NCBI GenBank assembly: GCA_023664605.1
Contig: JAMPFF010000030.1
Span: 1-35,508, forward strand
DNA from: Clostridium sp.
GTDB lineage: Bacteria > Bacillota > Clostridia > Lachnospirales > Lachnospiraceae
Direction: 5' to 3'
DNA: 35,508 nt
Positions 1 through 6,966 of this stretch are shown here, piece after piece. The translations under genes and the position numbers were made by a program. The notes under the pieces are model-generated. The model made no database searches and had not been told where the DNA came from. It saw only the letters and a program-made list of their open reading frames with translations. Positions within the stretch are counted from its first letter, which is position 1. Each line of letters begins with the position of its first letter.

Positions 1-35
1 TGTACAGTGACTTGTCGTCAGTTTCCTAACTTGAC

Positions 36-125
36 ATTCGCTCCACGGAAAAACCTGCCACGCGGGCAGCAACCTCACGCTTCATCGCTATCATGCCACA
101 GCACTTGATAGTATACATGATGTTT
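36..125. other. GC-rich intergenic block, possible short dispersed repeat
   Basis: This is a short GC-rich stretch between A+T-rich flanks, downstream of the LysM gene. It contains a small hairpin (CTGCC, five-base loop, GGCAG) and ends near the string TAGTATACATG, which also occurs at 2423-2433. It can be read as a small open frame on the minus strand, but nothing supports translation. Its composition looks like an intergenic repeat. No second copy is present in the window, so this remains a guess. Confidence 0.2.
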
Positions 126-146
126 TGGGAAGATGCAAGCATTTTT

Positions 147-1181
147 TTAAAAAATTTTAGAATATCTGCTTTCTTCTTTCGTATCCGCCTCCATTTGCAC
201 CGCCTCTTGCAGTAAAGAAGTGAAAAATTCATCTATATACGCAAAGGAGTTATACATCCCCGCAGGCGGCCACTCTGTTTCAGGCGCAATCGTCATATTG
301 GAATCATTGACCGTAAATTTCCCGGTGTCTTTGTCATCAAAACGCTCCTCAAAAGAAGCCGTGACATAGCGCACACAGCCTTGGATATCATAATCATCAA
401 GCGTATAGCCCACAAATTCCGCCTGTATATGGTCTGTCAGTTTAAGGCCCACACAGACTCTGCATGTAAGATTCGGATATTCTTCCGGACTGATATGCCA
501 AAGATAAGAATATAAGTATAATTCCCCCGAAGCATCCCCCTGTTCCTCCATGCGGTACCGTGCAAACTGCAATTCTGACGCCTGTGTCGGATAATTTTGT
601 TCCACATACGAGGTAATTTTTTCTCTATAATCAGACCAGTCAGGGATGCCTGCCGAAAGTTCTTTTTTCTTATCCTGCACCAGACAGGCAACCGCTCCCT
701 CTCCGGACATGACAAAATTACCAAACGCGTCTCCCGACTGCGCTATGCCGGTTGTCCAGCCGTAGGGTATATCCATTGCATATTTTCCCATCTGTATGCC
801 GCCGGAGCGCATACCGTCTTCATGGGCATAACGGATATAGCCTGTTTTCGCTATTTTAAGATTCATTCCTGGATAAATCAAATCCGGATTTTCTATGATA
901 TCCCGATTGGCGTCCGCCAGTTCCACATAAGCATTCCCGTCTCCCAACTGCTCTTTTGCAATTTTCCAAAGACTGTCGCCGTCAAGCACCGTATAATCTT
1001 CCAAAACTTCCGTCAGGGTCATATACGCTCCGTCCTGTTCCTGTCCATCCGCATCTGCCTCATAGATAAAAGCATACTGCCCTGCCGCCAACGCATCCAC
1101 ACAGGGCGTTGCGCTTACCAGGATTGCCGCCCCCAGCAGCATCATCCCCGTTTTCTTTTTCAATCGTAATCCCATCCCCAT
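147..1181 (-). CDS. Secreted LysM-domain protein
   Basis: The 344-residue product has a signal peptide: basic residues RLKKK at 6-10, a hydrophobic stretch at about 13-24, and a likely cleavage after the alanines near 29-33. A LysM domain spans about 63-110 (YTVLDGDSLWKIAKEQLG to YPGMNLKI), the usual peptidoglycan- or chitin-binding fold. The remaining ~230 residues match no family I can name. They look like a globular extracellular domain rich in Tyr and acidic residues. The product is probably secreted and wall-associated. Its start overlaps the end of the upstream RsiV-like gene by about 22 bases, which suggests translational coupling in a two-gene operon. The AGGAG box sits about 13 bases before the first ATG, so the ATG two codons later cannot be excluded as the start. 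No catalytic motif was seen. Confidence 0.8.
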   Translation of the reverse strand: MGMGLRLKKKTGMMLLGAAILVSATPCVDALAAGQYAFIYEADADGQEQDGAYMTLTEVLEDYTVLDGDSLWKIAKEQLGDGNAYVELADANRDIIENPDLIYPGMNLKIAKTGYIRYAHEDGMRSGGIQMGKYAMDIPYGWTTGIAQSGDAFGNFVMSGEGAVACLVQDKKKELSAGIPDWSDYREKITSYVEQNYPTQASELQFARYRMEEQGDASGELYLYSYLWHISPEEYPNLTCRVCVGLKLTDHIQAEFVGYTLDDYDIQGCVRYVTASFEERFDDKDTGKFTVNDSNMTIAPETEWPPAGMYNSFAYIDEFFTSLLQEAVQMEADTKEESRYSKIF

Positions 1182-2137
1182 ACCGACGCTTGTTCTCCTA
1201 ACCAGATATTCTCCGCTTTATTTTCGCATGGAAGCACTTCCCCTACAGATTCGGATTTTTCATATTTATCCCAAAAATCGCTCTGCTTTTTAAACGCTTC
1301 CAATTCCTCTACGCTAAAGCGCGTATAGATGCTGCGGTTTAAAGGCTCGTATGTAATAGCATAATCCAACACCGGGTCGAGCGCAATCCCGATGACGAAG
1401 TCCTTATCCTCTGTTATATAGAAGAAAGGGGTACAGAAATAATTTTCGTTGATTTCCTCATCCGATTGTAAAAACCAGGATAACACAAGGTCTATATTTT
1501 CATCATCCGCATATTCGGTATTTTCTTCATCACTAAGAAGTTTATCCCAAAATATGACAAAATCCCTGTTAATCTCTATAATATCTTCCAGCCGATAGCT
1601 TTGTCCGGTGAGCAAATCCACTGTAAGCGCCCTTTCCGTTCCGTTCGTCATCCATACGGGATTGCCGGCGCTGTAGTATTCCCGATAGTCCACGCTCATA
1701 AGGTACTGGCTGTGATAAGTCACCTCACAGTTGACGTCGCTGGCAAAAATAGAAAAATGTTCCTCCTGAAATGCCTTTACTTCATCGGACGGCTCTAAAT
1801 GCCAATAGATTACCCTGTCCATGGCGGTATCATATAAAAGTTGGTTTAACGGGGTCTGCACCTCTTCGTCTATGCCGCTTATCTGCGGATATTCCACCGT
1901 CAAAACATCCCAGTAGTCGTACTCTTCCGAGTATTCAACGTAGTATTGTTCCTTTTGTACGGTGTAATCCTCATAGCCTTTCGGTGAAGAATGATAAAAG
2001 ATGAGAGCTATGACGACGGCTGCCGCTGCCAGCAGTATGATTAAAAATATGATTAGAAATATTCGTTTTCTATTATTCTTGGGAGGTTCCGGTATCTGAT
2101 GTTCGTATTCCTGTTGATATGTTTCTCTTTCGTCCAT
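1160..2137 (-). CDS. Single-pass membrane protein with RsiV-like (DUF4163/DUF3298) extracellular domain
   Basis: The 325-residue product has a short cytoplasmic tail, a membrane segment at about 25-48 (IFLIIFLIILLAAAAVVIAL) and a long extracytoplasmic domain. The domain shows the pattern of the DUF4163/DUF3298 pair found in RsiV and PdaC: YPQISG, then a predicted helix with LNQLLYD, a beta-rich CEVTYHSQYLMSVDYREYY stretch, and DLLTGQSYRLEDII. In RsiV this domain binds lysozyme, but RsiV also has an anti-sigma N terminus, and none is seen here. The start at 2137 was chosen because AAAAGGAG lies 9 bases upstream. A longer open frame to 2233 runs into the palindromic element and has no ribosome site. 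It is the first gene of an operon with the LysM gene, so an envelope-stress or wall-sensing role is plausible but inferred. Confidence 0.7.
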   Translation of the reverse strand: MDERETYQQEYEHQIPEPPKNNRKRIFLIIFLIILLAAAAVVIALIFYHSSPKGYEDYTVQKEQYYVEYSEEYDYWDVLTVEYPQISGIDEEVQTPLNQLLYDTAMDRVIYWHLEPSDEVKAFQEEHFSIFASDVNCEVTYHSQYLMSVDYREYYSAGNPVWMTNGTERALTVDLLTGQSYRLEDIIEINRDFVIFWDKLLSDEENTEYADDENIDLVLSWFLQSDEEINENYFCTPFFYITEDKDFVIGIALDPVLDYAITYEPLNRSIYTRFSVEELEAFKKQSDFWDKYEKSESVGEVLPCENKAENIWLGEQASVWGWDYD

Positions 2138-2210
2138 GTCAGGGGTCTCCTTTTGGTATGTGGCGATTGTACAGTCGGGGTTTACGAAATGTCTAAATGG
2201 AATAATGTAT

Positions 2211-2341
2211 GGACAACATATACAATCCAACACGGGTCGCTTTCGCTACGGTTCAACCGTAACGGCGCATAAGACGCTAAAAAACAGCGTCTAAACGCCG
2301 ACGGTCTCACAGTACCCGCTTATGGATTGTATATGTTGTCC
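2211..2341 (-). repeat. 131-bp palindromic structured element, copy A
   Basis: The ends are perfect 18-base inverted repeats (GGACAACATATACAATCC and its complement). Read on the minus strand, the inside can fold into a CGGGT/ACCCG helix enclosing two arms. One arm is CCGT-CGGCG paired with CGCCG-TT-ACGG and capped by GACGCT/AGCGTC. The other is a short hairpin closed by a GAAA tetraloop. Copy B at 6327-6458 is nearly identical inside but has compensating changes in the terminal stem and in the GAAA hairpin. Copy A lies between a candidate promoter (2414-2442) and the RsiV-like gene, in the sense orientation of that transcript, so it would be part of its leader. It could be a structured leader RNA or a MITE-like element. 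Confidence 0.85.
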
Positions 2342-2413
2342 AACGCCAAAGATTATCAAAGGCGTTTCGTAAATCCCGGCTGTAACAATCATCTATATTT
2401 TCGGATTCTTACT

Positions 2414-2442
2414 ATTATATATAGTATACATGGGAAAAGCAT
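2414..2442 (-). promoter_or_regulatory. Candidate activator-dependent promoter for the RsiV-like/LysM operon
   Basis: On the minus strand a perfect TATAAT lies at 2414-2419. Seventeen bases upstream the hexamer is ATGCTT, which is a poor -35. The four 11-base repeats begin exactly there, as expected if a bound activator replaces the -35 contact. The transcript would run through element A into the gene starting at 2137. Confidence 0.4.
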
Positions 2443-2482
2443 CATTTTTGCATCATACTTGTATCATAGTTGCATCATTTTG
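2439..2482. repeat. Four tandem 11-bp direct repeats (GCATCAT-box array)
   Basis: Four exact 11-base units follow one another: GCATCATTTTT, GCATCATACTT, GTATCATAGTT and GCATCATTTTG. The first seven bases are conserved (one change, C to T, in unit 3) and the last four vary. An 11-base period is about one helical turn, so a protein would see all boxes on one face of the DNA. This is typical of direct-repeat sites for OmpR-type or similar regulators. The array abuts a TATAAT on the minus strand. Confidence 0.7.
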
Positions 2483-2556
2483 GGCAGTTATCCTAATATT
2501 TTTGGTGAAAGGCATCAGAAAAGGACGCCTGATAAAGACGCCCTTAACTGAGAAAA

Positions 2557-4548
2557 TTATTGAAGAAGCTGTAAAATCATTGCAGAGGACTGGTTTGCCT
2601 GACTCGACATACTTGCTCCCGCTTGTAATAAGATATTTTGATTGGAATATTCCACCATTGACTTTGCAATATCCGTATCACGGATAACGGATTCCGATGC
2701 GGTGGTATTTTCATACTTATTCTGATTATTATTATAAGCATGCTCCAAGCGGTTCTGCTCCGCACCCAGCGTCGTCCGGCATTTTGAAACATAAGACAGT
2801 GCATCTCTAATTATACGATTGCTGTCAGGTTCATAAACGACTGTGCGGATAATATCTCCCTCTCCCGGAGTCGGTCTGTTTCTATTGTATACCTTTTTCT
2901 GATAAGATGATGGGGGATGCACTTTCTCCTTTTCATTCGTTTCCCATTGCTGTTCCCATTTCACAAATTCACCGTTTTGATTAAAAATCGGTTTATTTGA
3001 AATCAATTTAGCTTCCCGAACGGTCTCCGTATATCCCGGAACATTTACAGTTTCATAATGGAAATCATTTTCCCATGCCTCCAAATCCGCCTTATAGGAA
3101 TCACTATAGGATTCTTTCACGTTATAGCGCGCTACATCATATCCTGTAATGCCTAACATTTCTGTTGTCAGCAATGGTAAATCAATGGGAATCTTATCCG
3201 GCGACTGCGCGCTGCAGACAATCCATAACGGCTTCTCCATCTCCACTTCCGTTCCGGGTACCAGATAGGAATAGGGTATTTCAATATCGCATATGGCTGC
3301 AATATTCACCAAAGCATCCGCTCCATTAGAAGACAATTTTAACTGGTCACGATAATCATATACGATAATATCATATGCGCCGTCCGTAAGCGCCCTATCA
3401 AAATGGTCTTCATAAGCCGTCACGTTAGTAAGCATCCTATATGTCTGGACGCACAACTCTTTTGCAATTTTATCCGCCAACGCCAGCGTCTGGTCCTTTT
3501 TATCAGCATCATTCAACGCCGTATTTGTTTCATGCTCTTTCACTAATTCTTCAATCGCCTTAAAGCAATTCACTTTTTCTCCTGCGTCGTTCTCAACTTT
3601 CAAGTCAGAGACATTCAAGTAAGTGCCTATTTCAATCTCTTTGCCCTGACTGTTTATATAATGTTTCGGTTTTGCTGAAAAACCGTTGACTTGCCCGAAA
3701 AATCCTATCCCATAATATGTATCATCACAGGTGCCGCACGGTACTCCGACTGCACATCCTATTAAATTCATCACATTTTCATAAAGCGTTGCCGCATCGT
3801 CACACTTTGCCAATTCTGAAAAACTTATTTTTGCCGTCTGGTTGTCGTTCAGCGTATCTGTCCATGGACCTCCGTATGTATATACATCCCATAAAGTGCC
3901 TACATCCGCCGGACCGTAATATTCTCCTGCTGTGATATGTTCCTCGGCGTCAAACGCCGTTGCCTTATACATAAACCTGCTGGTATCCTGTGTCAATCCG
4001 GTATAGGAATGCAGCTCCAGTTTATCGTCGATTCCAGCCTTGAACCATTCCGGCACTTCACGCTCAATAGTCTCCTCCGTATACCCGGTATAAGTCATAT
4101 CCGCCTCAATCTTTACCATTTCGGTCGGATTTCCTTTTAACAGCTTTATTTCATTAAAAGTAGTGGTGTCGGCAATTCTTTCGATTTCCTTAATCAGGTG
4201 CGTAACTTCTCCCTGAATATATTCCCTGTCTTCTTGTGTATTCGTATCATTATACGCTTTTACAGACAATTCATTTATGCGCTGTAAGATGTCAACAACT
4301 TCTCCTATTGCGCCGTCTGCCACCTGAACAAGTGAAATACCATCCTGAATATTGTCAGACCCTTGTTTCAATCCCCTAATCTGCCTGCGCATTTTTTCAG
4401 AAATAGCAAGACTTGCCGCATCATCCGCCGCACGATTAATCTTATAGCCGGACGAAAGTTTTTCTACATTTTTCGCATTCTTTCTTGTATTTACTTTATA
4501 TTGTCTGCCGGCATTCCACGCGAGCATATTAGTTTGAACTGACATCAT
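2557..4548 (-). CDS. Flagellin with large cysteine-containing central domain
   Basis: The N-terminal ~145 residues are classic flagellin D0/D1 (NMLAWNAGRQY, EKLSSGYKINRAADDAASLA, MRRQIRGL, NIQDGISLVQVADGA). The C-terminal ~85 residues are the matching D1/D0 half (GAEQNRLEHAYNN, ESVIRDTDIAKSMVEYS, ILLQAGASMSSQANQ). These halves coil together in the filament core; export is by the flagellar type III apparatus. The ~430-residue middle is a surface-exposed variable domain. It holds several cysteines, including a CAVGVPCGTCDD cluster, and two related strings (YTGYTEETIEREVPEW and VPGYTETVREAKLIS). It has no HExxH motif, so it is not a flagellinolysin. At about 663 residues it is much longer than a minimal flagellin (~270). 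The start at 4548 was chosen for its GGAG box 9 bases upstream and family alignment; an ATG at 4563 lacks a good site. Confidence 0.9.
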   Translation of the reverse strand: MMSVQTNMLAWNAGRQYKVNTRKNAKNVEKLSSGYKINRAADDAASLAISEKMRRQIRGLKQGSDNIQDGISLVQVADGAIGEVVDILQRINELSVKAYNDTNTQEDREYIQGEVTHLIKEIERIADTTTFNEIKLLKGNPTEMVKIEADMTYTGYTEETIEREVPEWFKAGIDDKLELHSYTGLTQDTSRFMYKATAFDAEEHITAGEYYGPADVGTLWDVYTYGGPWTDTLNDNQTAKISFSELAKCDDAATLYENVMNLIGCAVGVPCGTCDDTYYGIGFFGQVNGFSAKPKHYINSQGKEIEIGTYLNVSDLKVENDAGEKVNCFKAIEELVKEHETNTALNDADKKDQTLALADKIAKELCVQTYRMLTNVTAYEDHFDRALTDGAYDIIVYDYRDQLKLSSNGADALVNIAAICDIEIPYSYLVPGTEVEMEKPLWIVCSAQSPDKIPIDLPLLTTEMLGITGYDVARYNVKESYSDSYKADLEAWENDFHYETVNVPGYTETVREAKLISNKPIFNQNGEFVKWEQQWETNEKEKVHPPSSYQKKVYNRNRPTPGEGDIIRTVVYEPDSNRIIRDALSYVSKCRTTLGAEQNRLEHAYNNNQNKYENTTASESVIRDTDIAKSMVEYSNQNILLQAGASMSSQANQSSAMILQLLQ

Positions 4549-4593
4549 ACCTGCATTCTCCATTTGTTTCTCAAGTTCTTCTTTCTGATTCTT

Positions 4594-4621
4594 ATATCGT
4601 CCATATCATTCCAAAACTTTA
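4594..4621 (-). promoter_or_regulatory. Sigma-28 (SigD/FliA) promoter of the first flagellin
   Basis: On the minus strand this reads TAAA (4618-4621), 16 bases, then GACGATAT (4594-4601), close to the sigma-28 consensus TAAA-N15-GCCGATAA. The same arrangement precedes the second flagellin, with near-identical sequence around it. Sigma-28 promoters drive late flagellar genes, which fits flagellin. Confidence 0.75.
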
Positions 4622-4632
4622 GTTATAACTAA
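4619..4632. promoter_or_regulatory. 14-bp palindrome overlapping the flagellin -35, copy 1
   Basis: TTAGTTATAACTAA is a perfect palindrome that overlaps the TAAA element of the sigma-28 promoter. The identical 14 bases occur at the same place in the second flagellin promoter. This is a candidate operator for a dimeric regulator, by position and symmetry only. Confidence 0.5.
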
Positions 4633-4688
4633 TATTTTTTTGAAAAATTATTTGTAATACATCATTATTTTGAGAGAAATACAACATT

Positions 4689-4720
4689 AAAAAAAAGATG
4701 CCTCATAGAAACATCTTTTT
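4689..4720 (-). terminator. Rho-independent terminator of the second flagellin
   Basis: Read on the minus strand after the stop of the 4745-6115 gene, AAAAGATG pairs with CATCTTTT across an 11-base loop and runs straight into a row of T residues. The stem is A+T-rich but perfect. Confidence 0.75.
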
Positions 4721-4744
4721 CAAGGAAAACTATTGAATTGATAA

Positions 4745-6115
4745 TTAAGACAGTAAACTTAAAATATATTGCTGACTTTGATTTGCCTGCACTAGCATTG
4801 ACTGTCCCGCCTGTGCTAAAATACTTCCATTAGAAAACAAAACCATCTCCTTTGCCACATCAACATCACGGATACGTGATTCAGCATCAGTGGTATTTTC
4901 CGCAATATTTTCATTAATATTTATAGCATGTTCTAAGCGGTTCTGCTGTGCGCCAAAAACCGTACGATATTTGCTAATAGTTTCAAGTGCGCCTTTAATA
5001 GAATTAATTGCATTTCCTGCATTTTCCATAGAAGATACATCAAGATTGTCTATGCCAATCCCTTTTGCCGTAGCATTGACTAAATTAATGTACATGCCTA
5101 CTCCTGGCTCGGTAGCCATGTGAATCCAGAGGTCAGACTGCATATTATTGTTTCCGGCATTTGCTGTTCCATCATTCGGCAGTTTAAAATATTCCGTATC
5201 ATCAGACCTCACCCATCCACATCCACTACCATTTCCATCTGGACTTCTCCAATACCAAAACTCATCACAAGAATAGGAAACTACATGATGTAATTTAAAA
5301 TAAATACTTCTATCTGTATCTATTGCCCAGTCCACTATTGATACTCCCCCATATCCATGTTTGGTGCTCTGGTTTTTTGCCTCACTCTCCAATACCTGTT
5401 TATCTAATTCCTCTAAACTACAATGTTGTCTTGAACCACTACCAATCCATGACCAGCCGCCTTTTCCCAGCTCTTCGCTTATATGCCAAATTACCATCTC
5501 AGGCCATGTTGAATTTGGGTCTAAATAAGCATCATACAGCATGTAGCTGCCTTTCACAGTATCACCTACATTATAGGTTACTCCATCCCAAATAATCGGT
5601 TGACCCGTTGTATTCACTACCGAGAATTTTCTTATCATCAGATATGGCGGCAACTTTGCATTCGCTATATCTTCAATTCCTCCAGTTTTAGTCGCCCCCA
5701 ATAGCGGATAAATCTCCTCATTAAACGTCGTCTGATTCGCAATCCTGTCTACCTCTTCTGTCAGTGCATCTATCTCAGCCTGAATATACGACCTATCTTC
5801 CTGAGAATTTGTATCATTGCCTGCTTTCACAGATAATTCATTCATTCGTTGTAAAATGTCATGCACTTCATTCAATGCCCCATCCGCCACTTGGCATAAT
5901 GATATGCCATCCTGAATATTTTCTGCCGCTTTTCGCAAACCTCTTATCTGCCTGCGCATCTTCTCTGCAATAGCCAAACCCGCTGCATCATCTGCGGCAC
6001 GGTTTATTTTATAACCCGAAGATAATTTTTCCGTAGATTTAGCCTTTTTCCTATTGACAATATTAAACTGTCGATTAGCATTCATAGCAGATAAATTATG
6101 CGTTATAACATTCAT
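4745..6115 (-). CDS. Flagellin with intermediate-size central domain
   Basis: The 456-residue product has the typical flagellin N terminus (MNVITHNLSAMNANRQF, EKLSSGYKINRAADDAAGLA, NIQDGISLCQVADGAL) and C terminus (FGAQQNRLEHAININ, DAESRIRDVDVAKEMV, SILAQAGQSMLVQANQ). The ~210-residue middle is Trp- and Tyr-rich and shares no obvious similarity with the middle of the neighbouring flagellin, although the ends are closely alike. GAGGAAAC lies about 9 bases before the ATG. It has its own sigma-28 promoter and terminator, so the two flagellins are separate transcription units. About 110 bases upstream of both genes are nearly the same, indicating an old duplication that included the promoter, followed by exchange or divergence of the exposed domain. 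No other flagellar gene is in the window. Confidence 0.92.
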   Translation of the reverse strand: MNVITHNLSAMNANRQFNIVNRKKAKSTEKLSSGYKINRAADDAAGLAIAEKMRRQIRGLRKAAENIQDGISLCQVADGALNEVHDILQRMNELSVKAGNDTNSQEDRSYIQAEIDALTEEVDRIANQTTFNEEIYPLLGATKTGGIEDIANAKLPPYLMIRKFSVVNTTGQPIIWDGVTYNVGDTVKGSYMLYDAYLDPNSTWPEMVIWHISEELGKGGWSWIGSGSRQHCSLEELDKQVLESEAKNQSTKHGYGGVSIVDWAIDTDRSIYFKLHHVVSYSCDEFWYWRSPDGNGSGCGWVRSDDTEYFKLPNDGTANAGNNNMQSDLWIHMATEPGVGMYINLVNATAKGIGIDNLDVSSMENAGNAINSIKGALETISKYRTVFGAQQNRLEHAININENIAENTTDAESRIRDVDVAKEMVLFSNGSILAQAGQSMLVQANQSQQYILSLLS

Positions 6116-6165
6116 CTTATAGTTTCCTCTTTCATTATTATTTTTAATTATCGTTTCCGACTCTT

Positions 6166-6193
6166 ATATCGTCCATATTATTTCAAAACTTTA
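6166..6193 (-). promoter_or_regulatory. Sigma-28 (SigD/FliA) promoter of the second flagellin
   Basis: On the minus strand TAAA (6190-6193) is followed after 16 bases by GACGATAT (6166-6173). Spacing and sequence match the promoter of the other flagellin, including the overlapping palindrome. Confidence 0.75.
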
Positions 6194-6204
6194 GTTATAA
6201 CTAA
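6191..6204. promoter_or_regulatory. 14-bp palindrome overlapping the flagellin -35, copy 2
   Basis: This is the same perfect palindrome (TTAGTTATAACTAA) as at 4619-4632, in the same register with the -35 element. The nearby XRE-type regulator gene at 6529 is a possible, untested binder. Confidence 0.5.
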
Positions 6205-6326
6205 TATTTTAAACATTTTTATTTGCTATGCATCATTATTCTAAAAGAAATACAACATTAAAATTAGAACATACTATTAGAAAATTGCAGATGATTGCGA
6301 AATGGCTACCATAACACCTGGCATAG

Positions 6327-6458
6327 GGGTAACATATACACTCCATAAGCGGGTACTGTGAAACCGTCGGCGTTTAGACGCTGTCCTTTAGCGTCTTATG
6401 CGCCGCTACGGTTGAACTGTAACGAAAGTGGACCCGTGTTGGAGTGTATATGTTACCC
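6327..6458 (+). repeat. 132-bp palindromic structured element, copy B
   Basis: The ends are perfect 18-base inverted repeats (GGGTAACATATACACTCC and its complement). The inside is nearly the same as copy A in the opposite chromosomal orientation. Compared with A there are three base changes in the left arm, each matched by a complementary change in the right arm, and one paired change (G-C to A-T) in the GAAA-tetraloop hairpin. It sits 70 bases before the XRE regulator and is in the sense orientation of that gene, so like copy A it may be a transcribed leader. Confidence 0.85.
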
Positions 6459-6528
6459 ACAAGCAGCTTTATTCAGCCGTTGCACAATCACTTAGCGAAA
6501 AATTGTAAAGAAAGGAGTCTCTGAATAT

Positions 6529-6867
6529 ATGAAAGATTTAGATTTCAAAGTAATCGGTTCCAAAATTAAAGAACGCAGAAAATCCCTTGGTATCACCCAG
6601 GAATTTATTGCGGAACAGTTAGACGTAAATCCCAGTCATATCAGTAATATTGAATGCGGCAGAGCCAATCCCTCCCTTACCGCGCTTATTAAAATTGCCA
6701 ATACACTGCATTGCAGCGTTGACTGTTTTATCAGTGAAGAATATACCTATCAACTGAATACTGAAAAAAGAGACTCTATCGAGGATATGATTTTAGAAAA
6801 ATTAAGATATTGTAATGCCGAAACCAAAAATAAAGTCCTACAGATTATCGATATTCTTTATAAGTAA
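6529..6867 (+). CDS. XRE-family helix-turn-helix regulator
   Basis: The 112-residue product has an HTH_3 (Cro/CI-like) domain at about 9-65 (IGSKIKERRKSLGITQEFIAEQLDVNPSHISNIECGRANPSLTALIKIA). A short helical C-terminal tail follows that may serve for dimer formation. It is preceded by a strong AAAGGAG box. It is divergent from the flagellin genes and stands alone between element copies B and C. Position makes it a candidate regulator of the flagellins or of itself, but no target is shown by the sequence. The family includes both phage-like repressors and chromosomal regulators; nothing else phage-like is nearby. Confidence 0.88.
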   Translation: MKDLDFKVIGSKIKERRKSLGITQEFIAEQLDVNPSHISNIECGRANPSLTALIKIANTLHCSVDCFISEEYTYQLNTEKRDSIEDMILEKLRYCNAETKNKVLQIIDILYK

Positions 6868-6885
6868 GTATGAAACGCCAAAACA

Positions 6886-6944
6886 TTAGCCGGGGGTAAT
6901 ATATACAGTATCCGCGTTGGATTGTATATGTTATCCCCAGCTAA
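6886..6944 (+). repeat. Shortened copy C of the palindromic element
   Basis: The left arm GGGGTAATATATACAGTATCC and right arm GGATTGTATATGTTATCCCC resemble the ends of copies A and B. Only a few bases (GCGTT, part of the right inner boundary) remain between them, so about 85 internal bases are gone. Outer bases TTAGC/GCTAA extend the pairing. It begins 19 bases after the XRE stop codon and may act as a transcript-end hairpin, though there is no T tract. Confidence 0.65.
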
Positions 6945-6966
6945 ACCTTATCCGATGTATTTTCTT

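Larger units (their letters stand above)
2342..2556. other. Intergenic region between palindromic element A and the first flagellin
   Basis: No gene is supported here. It contains the four 11-base direct repeats and the candidate promoter listed separately. Next to the end of the flagellin gene is a weak hairpin (ATCAG/CTGAT) near 2512-2533, beside two copies of a GGGCGTC-like string. No clear rho-independent terminator for the flagellin gene was found. Confidence 0.5.

Noticed and set aside
26-232. 68-codon minus-strand frame at the window edge
   Set aside because: It overlaps the end of the LysM gene and runs into the GC-rich block; composition is that of a repeat read by chance.
2439-2482. 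CRISPR-like array
   Set aside because: Units are 11 bases with no spacers; they are direct repeats, not repeat-spacer units.
2557-4548. Flagellinolysin (flagellin with metallopeptidase domain)
   Set aside because: The middle domain is long enough, but no HExxH motif is present.
6886-6944. Simple rho-independent terminator of the XRE gene
   Set aside because: No T tract follows, and the arms match the ends of elements A and B, so it is better read as a shortened repeat copy.
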